Origin: Linyphia triangularis
Taxonomy: Eukaryota > Arthropoda > Arachnida > Araneae > Linyphiidae
NCBI GenBank assembly: GCA_963978545.1
Contig: OZ021721.1
Location: 43,338,485-43,402,484 of the forward strand
DNA length: 64,000 bases
Direction of reading: 5' to 3'
Part shown: positions 42,566-60,200 of the stretch, piece by piece
Layout: each line of letters opens with the position of its first letter
How positions within the stretch are numbered: position 1 is the first letter of the stretch
The notes under the pieces: generated by a model
The model's input: only the letters and a program-made list of their open reading frames with translations
The model's database searches: none
What the model was told of the DNA's origin: nothing
Made by a program: the position numbers and the translations under genes

Positions 42566-44593
42566 TTACACTTCCGTTGCTGTGGACTCTCCATCGCTGC
42601 TCATGCATGAAGCTGCAGTGATATTCTTGGCTTGTGGAACTGTGGGTCTGTAGTAAGCTACACCTTGTTCGTACATCCATGGTTGGGCTGAGGCATTCTT
42701 CCATTCATCAATCTCTCCAGCTACTGCTCGGGCATGATCGATTAAATCAGGACCTTTCTCATCGGAACACTTATCGGGAAGGAAAGAAGAAACTCGGCAA
42801 TTTCTTTCGTCATCACGCATAGCAGGGGATTCGAAGGTGTTCATTTTCATTCCATCAGGATCGTTAGCTTCCATTTCCGAGCTGCCATCACCACGTTCCC
42901 TCTCCGATACCACTTTTCTATCGACGGTCTTCCTTCGCAGAGTATCAGAAAGCTCATGCTGAAAACGCACGTGTATATCCTCAGGTTGGCCAGGCATTGG
43001 AACTGAAGCTGGGTTTCGTTTATCAACAAGTACTTGTTGGGGCATCATCATGGCTTGCGGAGGGTTATGGTGGTCCCATTCCATTTCCGGAGGTGGAAGG
43101 TGGTCTTGAACCATCCACACAGGAGGGGGCATGTTTGAATCAAGCATGACATTCTCATAGTGGTCTAGCTCATTAGTAGGGAGATTTTCGTACCCTCCAA
43201 GACGGGATGATTTTCCCATGGGATTCACTCCAAGTATTTTCAGATCAGAATCTTCTTGGGGGGCTTTTGGGGTTGTCGGATTTACAGAGTTGCATATCTT
43301 ATGGTTGGCTTCGATGCGTTTGCGCTGGATCTTTCGTTTCTTCCTTCGGTGACATATCCAGAGAACAGCAGCAAGGATCACTAGTACTATTATAGCTCCA
43401 GTAATCACACCAATAGCCATGCCTGCCATCGGATTACTTCTGTCTTCTTCCTCTTCTTTGACTTCCTGAGTTTTTTCTTCTTCAATGATCTTAACTCCTG
43501 TTACTGGAATTCTCGATACCATCAGCGTAAAGTTTTTAGCAACTTTTCCGGCTGTGTTGGAAGCAACGCACGTGTAAACTCCAGCATTAGGTTCTTGAAC
43601 GGACGATATTTTCAATCTTGAAATTTTTTCCTTCTCAGCATATTCCGACATAATAAAGGTTTGCATGGATGATATTCCTTCTGATAAGTTGGCAATAACA
43701 CGCTCTCTCCACAGCCACTGAATAGACGGAATAGGATCACCAGAAACTTTGCATTCCAAAGTTACGTTAGAACCTTCAAAAACATTCATAGCACTGGATG
43801 TATTCAGAAAAGTGGGAGCACATGCGTAATCTTCTATATTCACCTCTGTCCATATTTTATCCCTTAGCCGTACTGGACGATAACAAGTTGGTGGTATATA
43901 AGGAACATTGTTATCGTTTAACCACTGGCGAAGACCTCGAAGCTCGCAGTCACAAGTCCATGGATTTCCATCAAGAGTAATACCATGAAGAAATTTAAAC
44001 GGCATCATGGTTTTAGCATGAAGGGTTTGAAGTTCGTTGCTATCAAGCTTCAATACTTCCAGTTTTTCTAATCCTTCAAAAGCTCTGGTCGCAATAGTGT
44101 CGATTTTGCAGTTCCCGACTTCCAATATGATAAGTGTCTTTAGTTCCACAAATGCTTGGGTTGGAATAATGACCAAAGGATTTCCACTTAAAATCAGGTG
44201 CCTCAGTAGAGGCAAGTGACGAAAAGCTGCAGTAGGAATATAGGAGATGAGGTTATCGCTAAGATCAAGCTCCACCAGGTTGGAAATCCGATTCAAAGCG
44301 AAGTCATCAATGTGCTCTATTCCACATCGAGAGAGGTACACTTTTTGCAAGTTGACTAATCCAACGTTGAGGAATGCATTTGGAGGTAAAAGTGTGAAGT
44401 TGTTTCTGGTCAAATCTAAAACTTGTATAGTGGGTTCGAGCCCGGGTGGTATCTTCTCAAAACTTGCGGAAGAGCATTCAGCAGTTTGTTTTCCTTTACG
44501 CCAGATGCATTGGCATTTTTCATGGCAGGACATGGAGACGCTGTGTTGAGTAAATATACTCAAGAAAATCATCAAAAAGAAAACTTTTTCCAT
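42566..44593 (-). CDS. Kekkon-like LRR-Ig transmembrane protein
   Basis: A complete 675-residue type I membrane protein in one exon. A signal peptide (about 1-20) is followed by a cysteine-rich LRR N-cap (Cys23, 27, 29, 40), six LRRs (about 56-196), an LRR C-cap (NPWTCDCELRGLRQWL; Cys214, 216, 237, 258) and one Ig domain (about 259-359; Cys281, Trp293, YTC ending at Cys342). One membrane helix (about 391-414) with a basic stop-transfer stretch and a ~260-residue cytoplasmic tail follow. Sequons NFT65, NTS264, NVT276, NLS302 and NFT354 lie outside the membrane. The tail has two YEN motifs (Tyr468, Tyr479; possible SH2-type sites), Pro-rich segments and a C-terminal TEV, a class I PDZ ligand. 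The layout is that of the arthropod kekkon family, which in Drosophila modulates receptor signalling at the cell surface (Kek1 binds EGFR). Spider databases may call it 'LRR-containing protein 24-like'. Which kekkon paralogue it is cannot be decided here. The start is chosen because the signal peptide follows directly. Confidence 0.93.
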   Translation of the reverse strand: MEKVFFLMIFLSIFTQHSVSMSCHEKCQCIWRKGKQTAECSSASFEKIPPGLEPTIQVLDLTRNNFTLLPPNAFLNVGLVNLQKVYLSRCGIEHIDDFALNRISNLVELDLSDNLISYIPTAAFRHLPLLRHLILSGNPLVIIPTQAFVELKTLIILEVGNCKIDTIATRAFEGLEKLEVLKLDSNELQTLHAKTMMPFKFLHGITLDGNPWTCDCELRGLRQWLNDNNVPYIPPTCYRPVRLRDKIWTEVNIEDYACAPTFLNTSSAMNVFEGSNVTLECKVSGDPIPSIQWLWRERVIANLSEGISSMQTFIMSEYAEKEKISRLKISSVQEPNAGVYTCVASNTAGKVAKNFTLMVSRIPVTGVKIIEEEKTQEVKEEEEDRSNPMAGMAIGVITGAIIVLVILAAVLWICHRRKKRKIQRKRIEANHKICNSVNPTTPKAPQEDSDLKILGVNPMGKSSRLGGYENLPTNELDHYENVMLDSNMPPPVWMVQDHLPPPEMEWDHHNPPQAMMMPQQVLVDKRNPASVPMPGQPEDIHVRFQHELSDTLRRKTVDRKVVSERERGDGSSEMEANDPDGMKMNTFESPAMRDDERNCRVSSFLPDKCSDEKGPDLIDHARAVAGEIDEWKNASAQPWMYEQGVAYYRPTVPQAKNITAASCMSSDGESTATEV

Positions 44594-44673
44594 TATGAGC
44601 TGTCTGTAGTCATTTGATGCACTTGTTAACTTTATGGATGTTGATAACGATTACCTCCGTCAGGAAGATATCT
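44594..44673 (-). other. 5' leader and splice acceptor of the kekkon-like gene
   Basis: On the minus strand a pyrimidine tract TTTTGTTTTTTTAG ends with AG at 44673-44672. This puts a 5' UTR exon start at 44671, 78 bases before the ATG. An intronic 5' leader with an uninterrupted coding exon fits what is known of several kekkon genes. The upstream non-coding exon and the promoter lie further right on the plus-strand map and are not identified. Confidence 0.6.
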
Positions 44674-51398
<6,725 letters not shown>

Positions 51399-51474
51399 AT
51401 GAGATTTCCCCAACTAAGCCCCTTAGTAAATTTTTCAAACCTGATTCTCCGTTTAAATGTAATAAATATGACCG

Positions 51475-51672
51475 TTGCCTGTTACTTTAAAAATGGGTTT
51501 CACCCTCAAACATCAAATGCATGGTCTCGCAAGATTGATTCGCAAAGAGGTTGCGGATGCATGGAATCAACTAATGGCACCAAATAATAGAAACCTATTA
51601 TTCAACGGGTCCGACTTTATAAATATTTTATCCGATAGTGCTACACAGAAATATCCTGCTCTCGGTTAGTAA
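51475..51672 (+). other. Candidate coding fragment (exon or mobile-element piece)
   Basis: The frame from about 51490 to 51669 reads HGLARLIRKEVADAWNQL, then GSDFINILSDSATQKYP. It has a balanced amino-acid composition unlike the poly-Ile/Lys/Phe chance frames around it. It ends at LG followed by GTTAGT, which could serve as a splice donor instead of the TAG stop. About 170 bp further on, a stretch after CATTTCAG (about 51839) reads GSDFYVGGSLGLLQSNQGPG. I recognise no family. It may be an exon of an unknown gene or part of a decayed element. Confidence 0.3.
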
Positions 51673-51899
51673 ACATTGCATTTAAGTACTATTAACTCCA
51701 TTCCCTTGTATTATTCTCTAGAATCGGATCATTCTATTCTTCCTACGCTGCATTTGAAATTTTATTGCCATGGGTTCCAGTGTAAAGCTTCAGTGCTCTA
51801 CTGCTGCTGACTCAACCGTGTTTCGCCGATCGCATTTCAGGGCTCAGATTTCTACGTCGGTGGTTCTTTAGGGTTGCTGCAATCTAATCAGGGTCCAGG

Positions 51900-52735
51900 A
51901 TATTTTAGGATACTCAGCGTATTCCTGCCAAGTGCTATAAGGAATGGCAGATAAAAACACTTTGAAACGGATGAGTGTATGGACATATGTGAAAAGTGAT
52001 GCACAATTTTGATTTGTATTATACATTTATGTTTGAATAAAATTGAATTAATTTAAAATGCATAGAAATGTGAAATATAGAACACGAAGGTGCCTTCGGG
52101 ATACATTTCGTGAAGCACATTTGTTCATCTACAAAATAAATACAAGACAAATATTGTACGAGGGAATCATTTAACATTTTGGAACGTATTTTTTATAAAA
52201 AAAAAATTCTTATCCCGAGGGAAAAATTTGGAAACACACTAATTTTGAAATATATGTTCAGAAATGATAATCCTATAAAGTACAATTTAGTATTACTTAC
52301 TTAAATAAATGCATCATCCTACGTTAAAAAACCATTTTAAACTGTATGCTTTATTTATGTTATATTCCATTGTAAGACTGGTAATAAAGGTCCTTGCTTG
52401 TTAATGAAAACTAAATTCACTGATTTGTTAATAAACTATCATAATTTTTGGAATTTTCGTAACAGTCTATATTACATCAGTTCTCTCATTATCAGGATTA
52501 GTGCGTTATCAGCTTCAGAAGATTGTAAATGTTTTCACATTTTGGCTATTCTAAATAAAATATTTACGTATCGTAAAATATATATATCTGTGAATTTAAA
52601 ATCTCATTAAAGTTGTTCGATACATTTAATAGTCGTGATAAAATCTCAAATTAGATGCGAAAAACTACTTAAGTTGGATTTTAATTGGTATTTACGATAA
52701 AGGCAAGCTAACATTGTTAAGGAGCCTTAACAAAA
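51900..52735. other. Intergenic AT-rich DNA, no gene seen
   Basis: Only a 70-codon AT-type frame at 52398-52610. Nothing was recognised up to the Tc1 element. Confidence 0.5.
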
Positions 52736-52869
52736 GTACATTCTTTTCCAAAAGTTAAGCACGGAGTGCAAAATGCGAAAAAATTGACAAGTACTGCTTT
52801 GATTGACACGAAATACTGCAAGTAAGTAGCTCTAAGTGTACTCATAAAACAAAACAAAGAATTACAAAC

Positions 52870-53011
<142 letters not shown>

Positions 53012-53157
53012 TAACAATATGATGTTAAATTCAAGACAAACAACACAAACCGACATTAATAGGGTACGTGAGCACCCCTCACCTGCATACAAAGTGTACA
53101 GCGTGTAATCATGCTTGTTACGAGATGATCAACCACAGCTGAGTCCAGTAATCGTCA

Positions 53158-54150
53158 TTATTCCTGCAGGGCAGTTTTAAAATCACTAAGAGTGGCTGGA
53201 GGTGGAAAACGTCTACATACAAAACGGCCGAGGGCAACCCAAAGATTTTCAATTGAATCAAGTTCCGGCGAGTAAGCCAGCCACTCCATACTCGCAATCC
53301 CCTCTTTCTCCAAAAAATCGTCAATAATGGCAGCTCTATGGAGGCGCGCATTATCGTCCATTAAAACGAAAGAAGGACCAACTGCTGCAGCGTACAGTTT
53401 CATAATGGGGTCTATGACTTCATCTCGATACCATACAGCCGTCATAGAGCCTCGCTTGATGTGCAGGTCGATGTGATATTCCAATGAAATCCTTGCCTTG
53501 ACCATAATGCTTCCACCGCTGAATGTGTGATGTTCGGCGATGTCCTAGGCCCAATTGCGTGTGCCTTGTTTCCTTCAGACTCTTACACGCTTTATCATCG
53601 GGTTGTAGGATAAATCTGGACTCTTCTGTGAACATAATGTTGCCCCAATCAGACCCTTACATGCTTATCTTCGGGTTGTTGGACAAACCTGGACTCATCT
53701 TTGAACATAACATTACCCAATCAGACACAGTTCAATTCAGAATCTACCAGCACCACTCCGATTGTACCCCTTTATATTGGACGGATTCAGGAACACAAAC
53801 TCGTTATACCCTGGCTTACAGACCATTTATGTATACACTTCGAGGAACAGTAGTGGCATATATTGTCTTACCAGTGGCCTCTGCAACCATAGATGTCACA
53901 CGTGTGGATGCCGATCTTCGATTCCGCTTGGCTACAACAGCAATATATCTATCTTTAGCGGGGATCGTAACTCTTGGACGACCGTCAACAGGTCTTCGGA
54001 CAGCTGTTTGGCTTATTTGGAATTGTTTTCATAACTTGGAAATGACGGAACGCCGAAGAAAAGAGTAACATCTCTGATAGACTGTCCTGCTTCAATACGT
54101 CCGACAGCCCGCCAGCACTCAGAATCTTCCATTTCTCTTCTGGAAGCCAT
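53158..54150 (-). pseudogene. Tc1-like transposase, broken but with N terminus
   Basis: From the ATG at 54150 (minus) the frame reads MASRREMEDSECWRAVGRI followed by EAGQSIREV, the first helix-turn-helix of a Tc1-type transposase, before the first stop. The middle is scrambled by stops and by a 72-bp tandem duplication covering the first catalytic Asp region. The 3' part (53505-53158) is open: MDDNARLHRA...YSPELDSIENLW, keeping the D34E spacing although the usual PDFNPIE is changed to PELDSIE. It ends in FPPPATLSDFKTALQE. Non-functional. Confidence 0.87.
53580..53726 (-). repeat. 72-bp tandem duplication inside Tc1 copy 2
   Basis: AATCAGACCCTTACATGCTT and its partner begin at the AATCAGA words at 53647 and 53719, a 72-bp period. 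They cover the same transposase segment as the duplication in copy 1. Confidence 0.85.
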
Positions 54151-54422
54151 ATAAACACGTCTAGCTGGAAAACAAATCGTGCGAATGTTCTAAACACCTT
54201 TCATCAGCACTTGCATACAACTCCTGTAACTTTTCACAATGACGGCTTCTTATATGACTGCCTGCTTTGCATATTTCTCGACGAGAAACCGCGATTGGCT
54301 GTTACTTAACATATTTACATACTTACTTATACCTCTGCAGCAAATTTCATCTTCTTTCATTCAGATTGACTTAAGGAAATTAACATTTCCTTGTAAGTGC
54401 CTAACTTTTGAAAGTGAGTGTA

Positions 54423-57049
54423 TCTCGTATAATGTTGACTTACCCGTACTTATATAGTAAAAAATAGCAAGGTTATGTTACTTTTTATAACTATACTTAA
54501 CACTTTTAAAACATGCACTTAAATTAACAAAAGACTAAATAATGCTAGCCTCGACTGAAAACAACAAGTAACGAGTTTCGTTTTAGACGTCAAAATATAC
54601 ACACCAATAACGCATACGATCGAAAAAATTACACGCATCATCTTGATACAAGAATGTATCCTTTTCTTTTAAATTGACAAGACGATACAAAACTTTAAAG
54701 ATTTAAAATTAGTTAATACAGCTTAGGCTGGAGGCAAGAAAATAATATCATTTTCGAACAAAACAACGATAACTTTTGCAGATTAAAGTTATCATCATGC
54801 ATCTAATTATTCTTGTTACCAGATGTTGTTAATGTTTCAGGCGATGTGAATATTTTTTGTTCTGCAGAATTGAGGTCACTTTACAAATTTTTCGTTGTTA
54901 AGTAATTTTATTTATGATTAGCGAATTCATCTTTTAAATTTTTTTAGCTGATTACTCAAAATGCAGAATAAAGATTATTATAAGTGGGAAATATCTTTCT
55001 TGTATAAATTGAAAGCATTTGTGCAGATTTTTATCACAGAAAATGTAATTGTATAAGAATGTGCATTATACATTCTTGCATTATTTTTGAAAGTTGAGTT
55101 ATGATTATTGTTTGAAAGTTGAACAAACATCAATGAGAACTTAGAATTAAAAATTTGACTTTTTTCCCAATACTTATTTTATACAACTTTTATATTGGAA
55201 ATATGTATACATTACTATCTTAATTTCACATAAATTTTTGGTCTAGTGTAAATATCAGACTTAATATGCCACCCAACCAAGTAAGCATACAAACAAATGT
55301 AATAACTGTATACAACTCACATTTAAATATGACATCCTAAATAGGATGATTAAAAATACAATAATGGCTTCTCATTATAGATATTTAGTGATATGAATAA
55401 TTATTTTAATATACAAGGTAATAGAAAAGTGTCATCACATTTAAAAAATATAATTCATGAATATTTGAAAGTAGAACGAAGAGTTTTTCACAGAAATTAT
55501 CAGAAAACGAGTAAGTTTTTTTAGTAGCTATTTTTTCATCAACAGTTGATGAATAGGAAACATTTCCAATTGTCTTTTCGGTAGACCGTGGGCTGCTAAT
55601 CATTAAAATTTTGATGGAAAGTGTCATTTCTTCAATAAAAAAACATTATTTTTATTTTTCGTGAATGCAAACTGAGTTTTTCTTAGTATGTCTGTGAAAA
55701 CCACTTGTTCTATACTCAAATGTTCTTGAATTGTGAATTATTTAAATGTCCAATATCTCTTGGATTACACTGTTATTTAGATACACTTAAATAATTTATA
55801 AATATTTATCTTGCATAAATTAACAATGCCTAAAATAAGTAAGTCTTTTTCTACCTAACGATTACATCGTAACAAGTTTTTTCAGTTTCACGGGTATTGA
55901 AAATATGCATTCCGTTTAATAAATTACGCCATGTACAAGCATATTTCTGAAAGAGACATAACTTTTGATGAAATAGAAAGTGTTTACATTCATCAAAAGA
56001 ATATATCTGCTACTGAACCACAATTGCGAAGCATTAATTTCCTTCATTATTATCAAAAATGTAAATTTATTTGTGTAGTAGTATCTTAAAAAACAGTACA
56101 TGTTAACCTATTAACATTATAATAATCTTCAGTTTTAAAAATAACATTCCTTAAAATATAATACATTATAAATCTCAATGTGTTCCCGCATCTCCTAGTA
56201 AATAAAATTAATCGATCTCGCATGTTTTGGAAGAATAAGAAAAAAAAAAAAATCTCTTTCTCGGAAGGTAAATGAGGGTTTTCGGATTGGCTCGCAATAT
56301 AAGGCTGAGAAATAACGATTTCGCAGGGTTCGCACAATTAAGGAGAAAAGAAAAATGATCCAAACAATCGGACCCCCACTTTCGATTAGAATTCCCACTT
56401 GGAATTAAAACAAAAAAAGAAACACACAAAGGAATCTTTAATTCTAATGCAATGCACTCCTGTCTCACATTTAATTTATAAAAGTATATTGAAATATAAA
56501 TAAAACGCAATTAGTTTGCGTTGGTTATTACAAGAAGTATAATACGTAATTAGTCTTTTTCAAAGTAAGTGAAGTTTTAATAATATAATTTGTTTGTATT
56601 TTCCGAAGTATAAATGGAAAAGAAAAGTAATCAGATTGTTTTGCATTTTTATAAAATAACACTAAATTCTTTTCTTATAAGATTTTAAAACAATATATTT
56701 TAAATTACAAATATTCGAAACTGTAATAAAATTCTGATAAATAACCTTGACATTATGCAAACTAATCGATAATGAATTAACGTCAATGTAGGATAGAATG
56801 CAGACTTATATCCAAGTACATGCCTGGAAGGTATACACTTAAACTCCAAAATTAATGATGATAAACTTACTTGTTTCATGGTAAAAAAATTTCGCAACTT
56901 TATCAAAAAACAGATTAGCTGCATAGGAATAGCATTAAGCGTACCTTTTGTTTGTAAAAAAACCCCAATTAAAGTATATCTAAATTTACATATAAAATGT
57001 ATATAAAAAGACGTGAGGATTATGGAATGAGTAGGATAAGATAATCATA
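54423..57049. other. Intergenic AT-rich DNA, no gene seen
   Basis: Several overlapping minus-strand frames at 56086-56510 show no recognisable motif, and no repeat boundaries were found. Confidence 0.5.
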
Positions 57050-57219
57050 CGTCAAATCCCGTTAACGCGAAATCGCTTAACATGAAATCACGTTTAACGC
57101 AAAGTAAAAGCAATTCTCCGCACTTAAAACTTAACGTTAATTTATTCGTTTAACACGAAATTCGGTTAACGGGAACAATTTCAGTGGCCCCATAAATTCG
57201 CGTTAACGGGGTTCGACTG
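57050..57219. mobile_element. 170-bp pogo/Tigger-type MITE
   Basis: The right end on the minus strand reads CAGTCGAACCCCGTTAACGC; the left end is CGTCAAATCCCGTTAACGCG, one base shorter. TA flanks both sides (57048-57049 and 57220-57221). TTAACG/CGTTAA words are repeated through the interior. Ends of the CAGTCGAACC type are what I expect of Tigger/pogo relatives (family assignment from memory). It has no coding capacity. Confidence 0.75.
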
Positions 57220-57221
57220 TA

Positions 57222-60200
57222 TTTTTTTTTTTTTTACTTTCATAGATAAAACTGTTGTACACATATTAATATTTAGATTTTATGAGCTATAGCAAGATAT
57301 TCATAAATTCAAAAATTAGAAAACACAACTTCAAAACCCGTGACAATGATTAACTCAGCAGGCCAAACTTATAATTTTAATAAATCCAGTTCAGTAAGTT
57401 GCTTTGCGAAACTGAACTTTTTATTACAATTAATATTGTATTTCAAAATACAATGGAATTGTGTTTTAGAAAATTAATTAAGTATGTGAAAAAAATGTTT
57501 CAAACTGTTTCATGGAATTCATTACGGCTTTGAGTACATAATAAGGTCTATCAAAAACGTAAATGTACTTATTTGGAAATTTTACATTATAAACATGTCT
57601 ATAAATTAAATAAATAAAGTAAATAATAAACCGACGCTCTATTTTTGTTCATCTAACTGGACAGCAACTTCAAGAACAAGACGCTAAAATAAAATTGTAG
57701 TCTTAACTTGGAGGGTGACTTCAATTAATATTCTTCCTTTTTTCTTTCATATTACTTCAGTTTATTTTATAATGATGAAACTTATTTAGTTGTTATTTCA
57801 TGCTCATGTTAATATTTCTTGACTGTAAATAATACCTATCCTAAAAGTTATAAGCTAAAGAAATATAAAACAAGTTGCAAATGCTGCTTAAAATGTCAGG
57901 GTTACATAAATAAACAGATCAAAAATTAAAAAACTATTATATAGCATTATTGTTATCGATCTAACACATTTAAATTTTTATCAAAAAATTGTACGTAATT
58001 ATTCTCATTCCGATCCTAAAAGCAGCTGAACAACCCCCCATACAGGTAGTATAGTTCATTCATTTGCTGTTGTCTAATCTGCTCCATTGATTAAGCCATT
58101 ATGTGGAAAAAAAACACATTTGGACAAAAGGATAGTAAAGAACAAAGAAAGACGGCTAAAATTCTTCACGATTCTGAAAAGTGGAAATAAAAGAAAAGAA
58201 ATGGGTTAAGCAGTTTTTTCGTATTCTTTAACAATGGCTGTAATAAGTACTTCGCAGCATTATTGCGCGAGAATATAGGCGGGAGGAGCATTTTTTAGAG
58301 TTTCGTCACAAACGTAGAAATTGAATTATATGCTTGGAGGAGTGACGATTGAGAATGATTGATGTGCTCTAGAACTTTCGCTTCGAAGGTCATGAATGCA
58401 AATTGGATCGAGGCAACGTTGTATATAATGAAAGAATAATATCGCTAAAATTCAACTAAACCACAGCTATATTCGCAAGCTACATTTACTTCACACTGCT
58501 TAGGTCAATAAAAATTATTTAATTTGGTTTTCTTATTTCATCCAAATATCGCAGTGAATTAATTAAAATTTTCATGTGAAAACAAAGTATGATAAATGTA
58601 CGTTTAATTAAGTTTAAGTTTCCCTATGTAGTACACATTTTACTCCTCATGCTCATGCAATGATTTAGATAAACGATGCTTAGAGAATGTCTTTGTGTGG
58701 TGATTTGAGTACATAAGTTTCGTATACGGTGCAAAATTGAGGAGAAAAAAGTATCCTTAAGTGTACATTGTTAATTTTTCTCGTTTTGAAAATTTTCTAC
58801 AGAAGATATTGAAAAAATTCTTGTATTAGATGAAATTTCTATATGGCGATTTTATGCAGAAAGTAGTTAAACAACAAAATGGTCGAAATTGAGCTTTTTT
58901 ATTTTTGAGATTTAGCTCATTCTTCTCACCCATATCTAAGTAAATCTAGTGATTTTACTTCAATTAATCATATATTTAACGTTGCATTTGTTGACAGTTA
59001 AATAATTTTCTTGAAAGTGTGCCCACTCCGATGAGAAAATTTACAATATATTTTGCCTAAATTCAGCGACGATTGTCACTATCTGGCTTGAAGCTATCGA
59101 AATGGTAGCATATTATTATTTAATTTGGGATGAGATCAATATCAATATTATCACCTTGAAAAACTATTCAGAGGAAAGTGTAAATTGTATGAGCATTAAT
59201 TAGATATTTGCAATTAGACATGAACAAACTATACAAAAAGCTTCCTCTTCATTGGCTATTTTTGAGGTAAAAAACTTAAAATCATAGTTTTCCAATTTAG
59301 TGTTTCAAGATTTCCGTATAGGCTTTCTTTAATCCAAGGTACAAAATTAGGTGGATTGGAATTAATTTCCTACCATTTTACTAAAATTTTTTTAATGCAG
59401 GTAGTTGACTGTTTATTTATGATAATAATTTATACCAAAAATCTGAGAGTACAAAGTTGTGTCAGTCTACATTGAAGTAAGCAACAATTTATAGATTTTT
59501 CATGATGCTGCGTTAAATTTATTATGTGACCAGTATGAAAGAATTTACCAAAACTGTATTTATAATTGCTGGTTTTTAATTTTGAAATATCTTTCCTTTG
59601 ATGGCTTTTTAAAAGTAATTAAAGGAATTTTCATATTCTGTCTTATAATTAATATTAATGACTTCGTTGTGAAATCCCGAAAAAGGTACGATTTTGTTAG
59701 AAATATATTAATTAAATATTCGATGTTTTTCAGTTACATATACAAATATTCAAATCTGTATTACTTAAATCAAAAGAACATATCATTTTACGCTCCTAAC
59801 AAATTAAAAAAAATGTTGATTAGAAGGAAACAATTATCTTCACCAATAAATGCGAATTTTTCTTATGTTGCAAAACCATTCCTATTGTGTTCAAACTATG
59901 TTATTTGCAATTTTAACTCTTAACGTGCTTTTATTAATCGTTTTCTCTGATCTGCAAACATAAATAAAAGCATGATCAGGAAATAAAGGATTTAGAAGAA
60001 AAGAGTACTGCATGCTTCCTTAAAAGTTACAATCCGCCAGTTTGTTAATTAATTTTCCTTCTGAACAAAAACAACAAACTCCCTTCTCGCATGGGAAAAC
60101 GAAAAACTTTGGTTTTGAAAAAGAATATTATCTAGACTTCATTAGAGCACTCCATCTATTGAAAAGTTTTAAGATAAAGTGCGTCCCGCAACCAAGCGTA

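Noticed and set aside
44400..44460. tRNA B-box-like GGTTCGAGCCC within the kekkon-like gene
   Set aside because: It lies inside a well-supported coding sequence, and no tRNA fold surrounds it.
42634..44617. Several 60-100-codon plus-strand frames across the kekkon-like gene
   Set aside because: Antisense shadows of the real minus-strand coding sequence.
53523..54068. 181-codon plus-strand open frame in Tc1 copy 2
   Set aside because: It is antisense to the transposase remnant, whose motifs read clearly on the minus strand.
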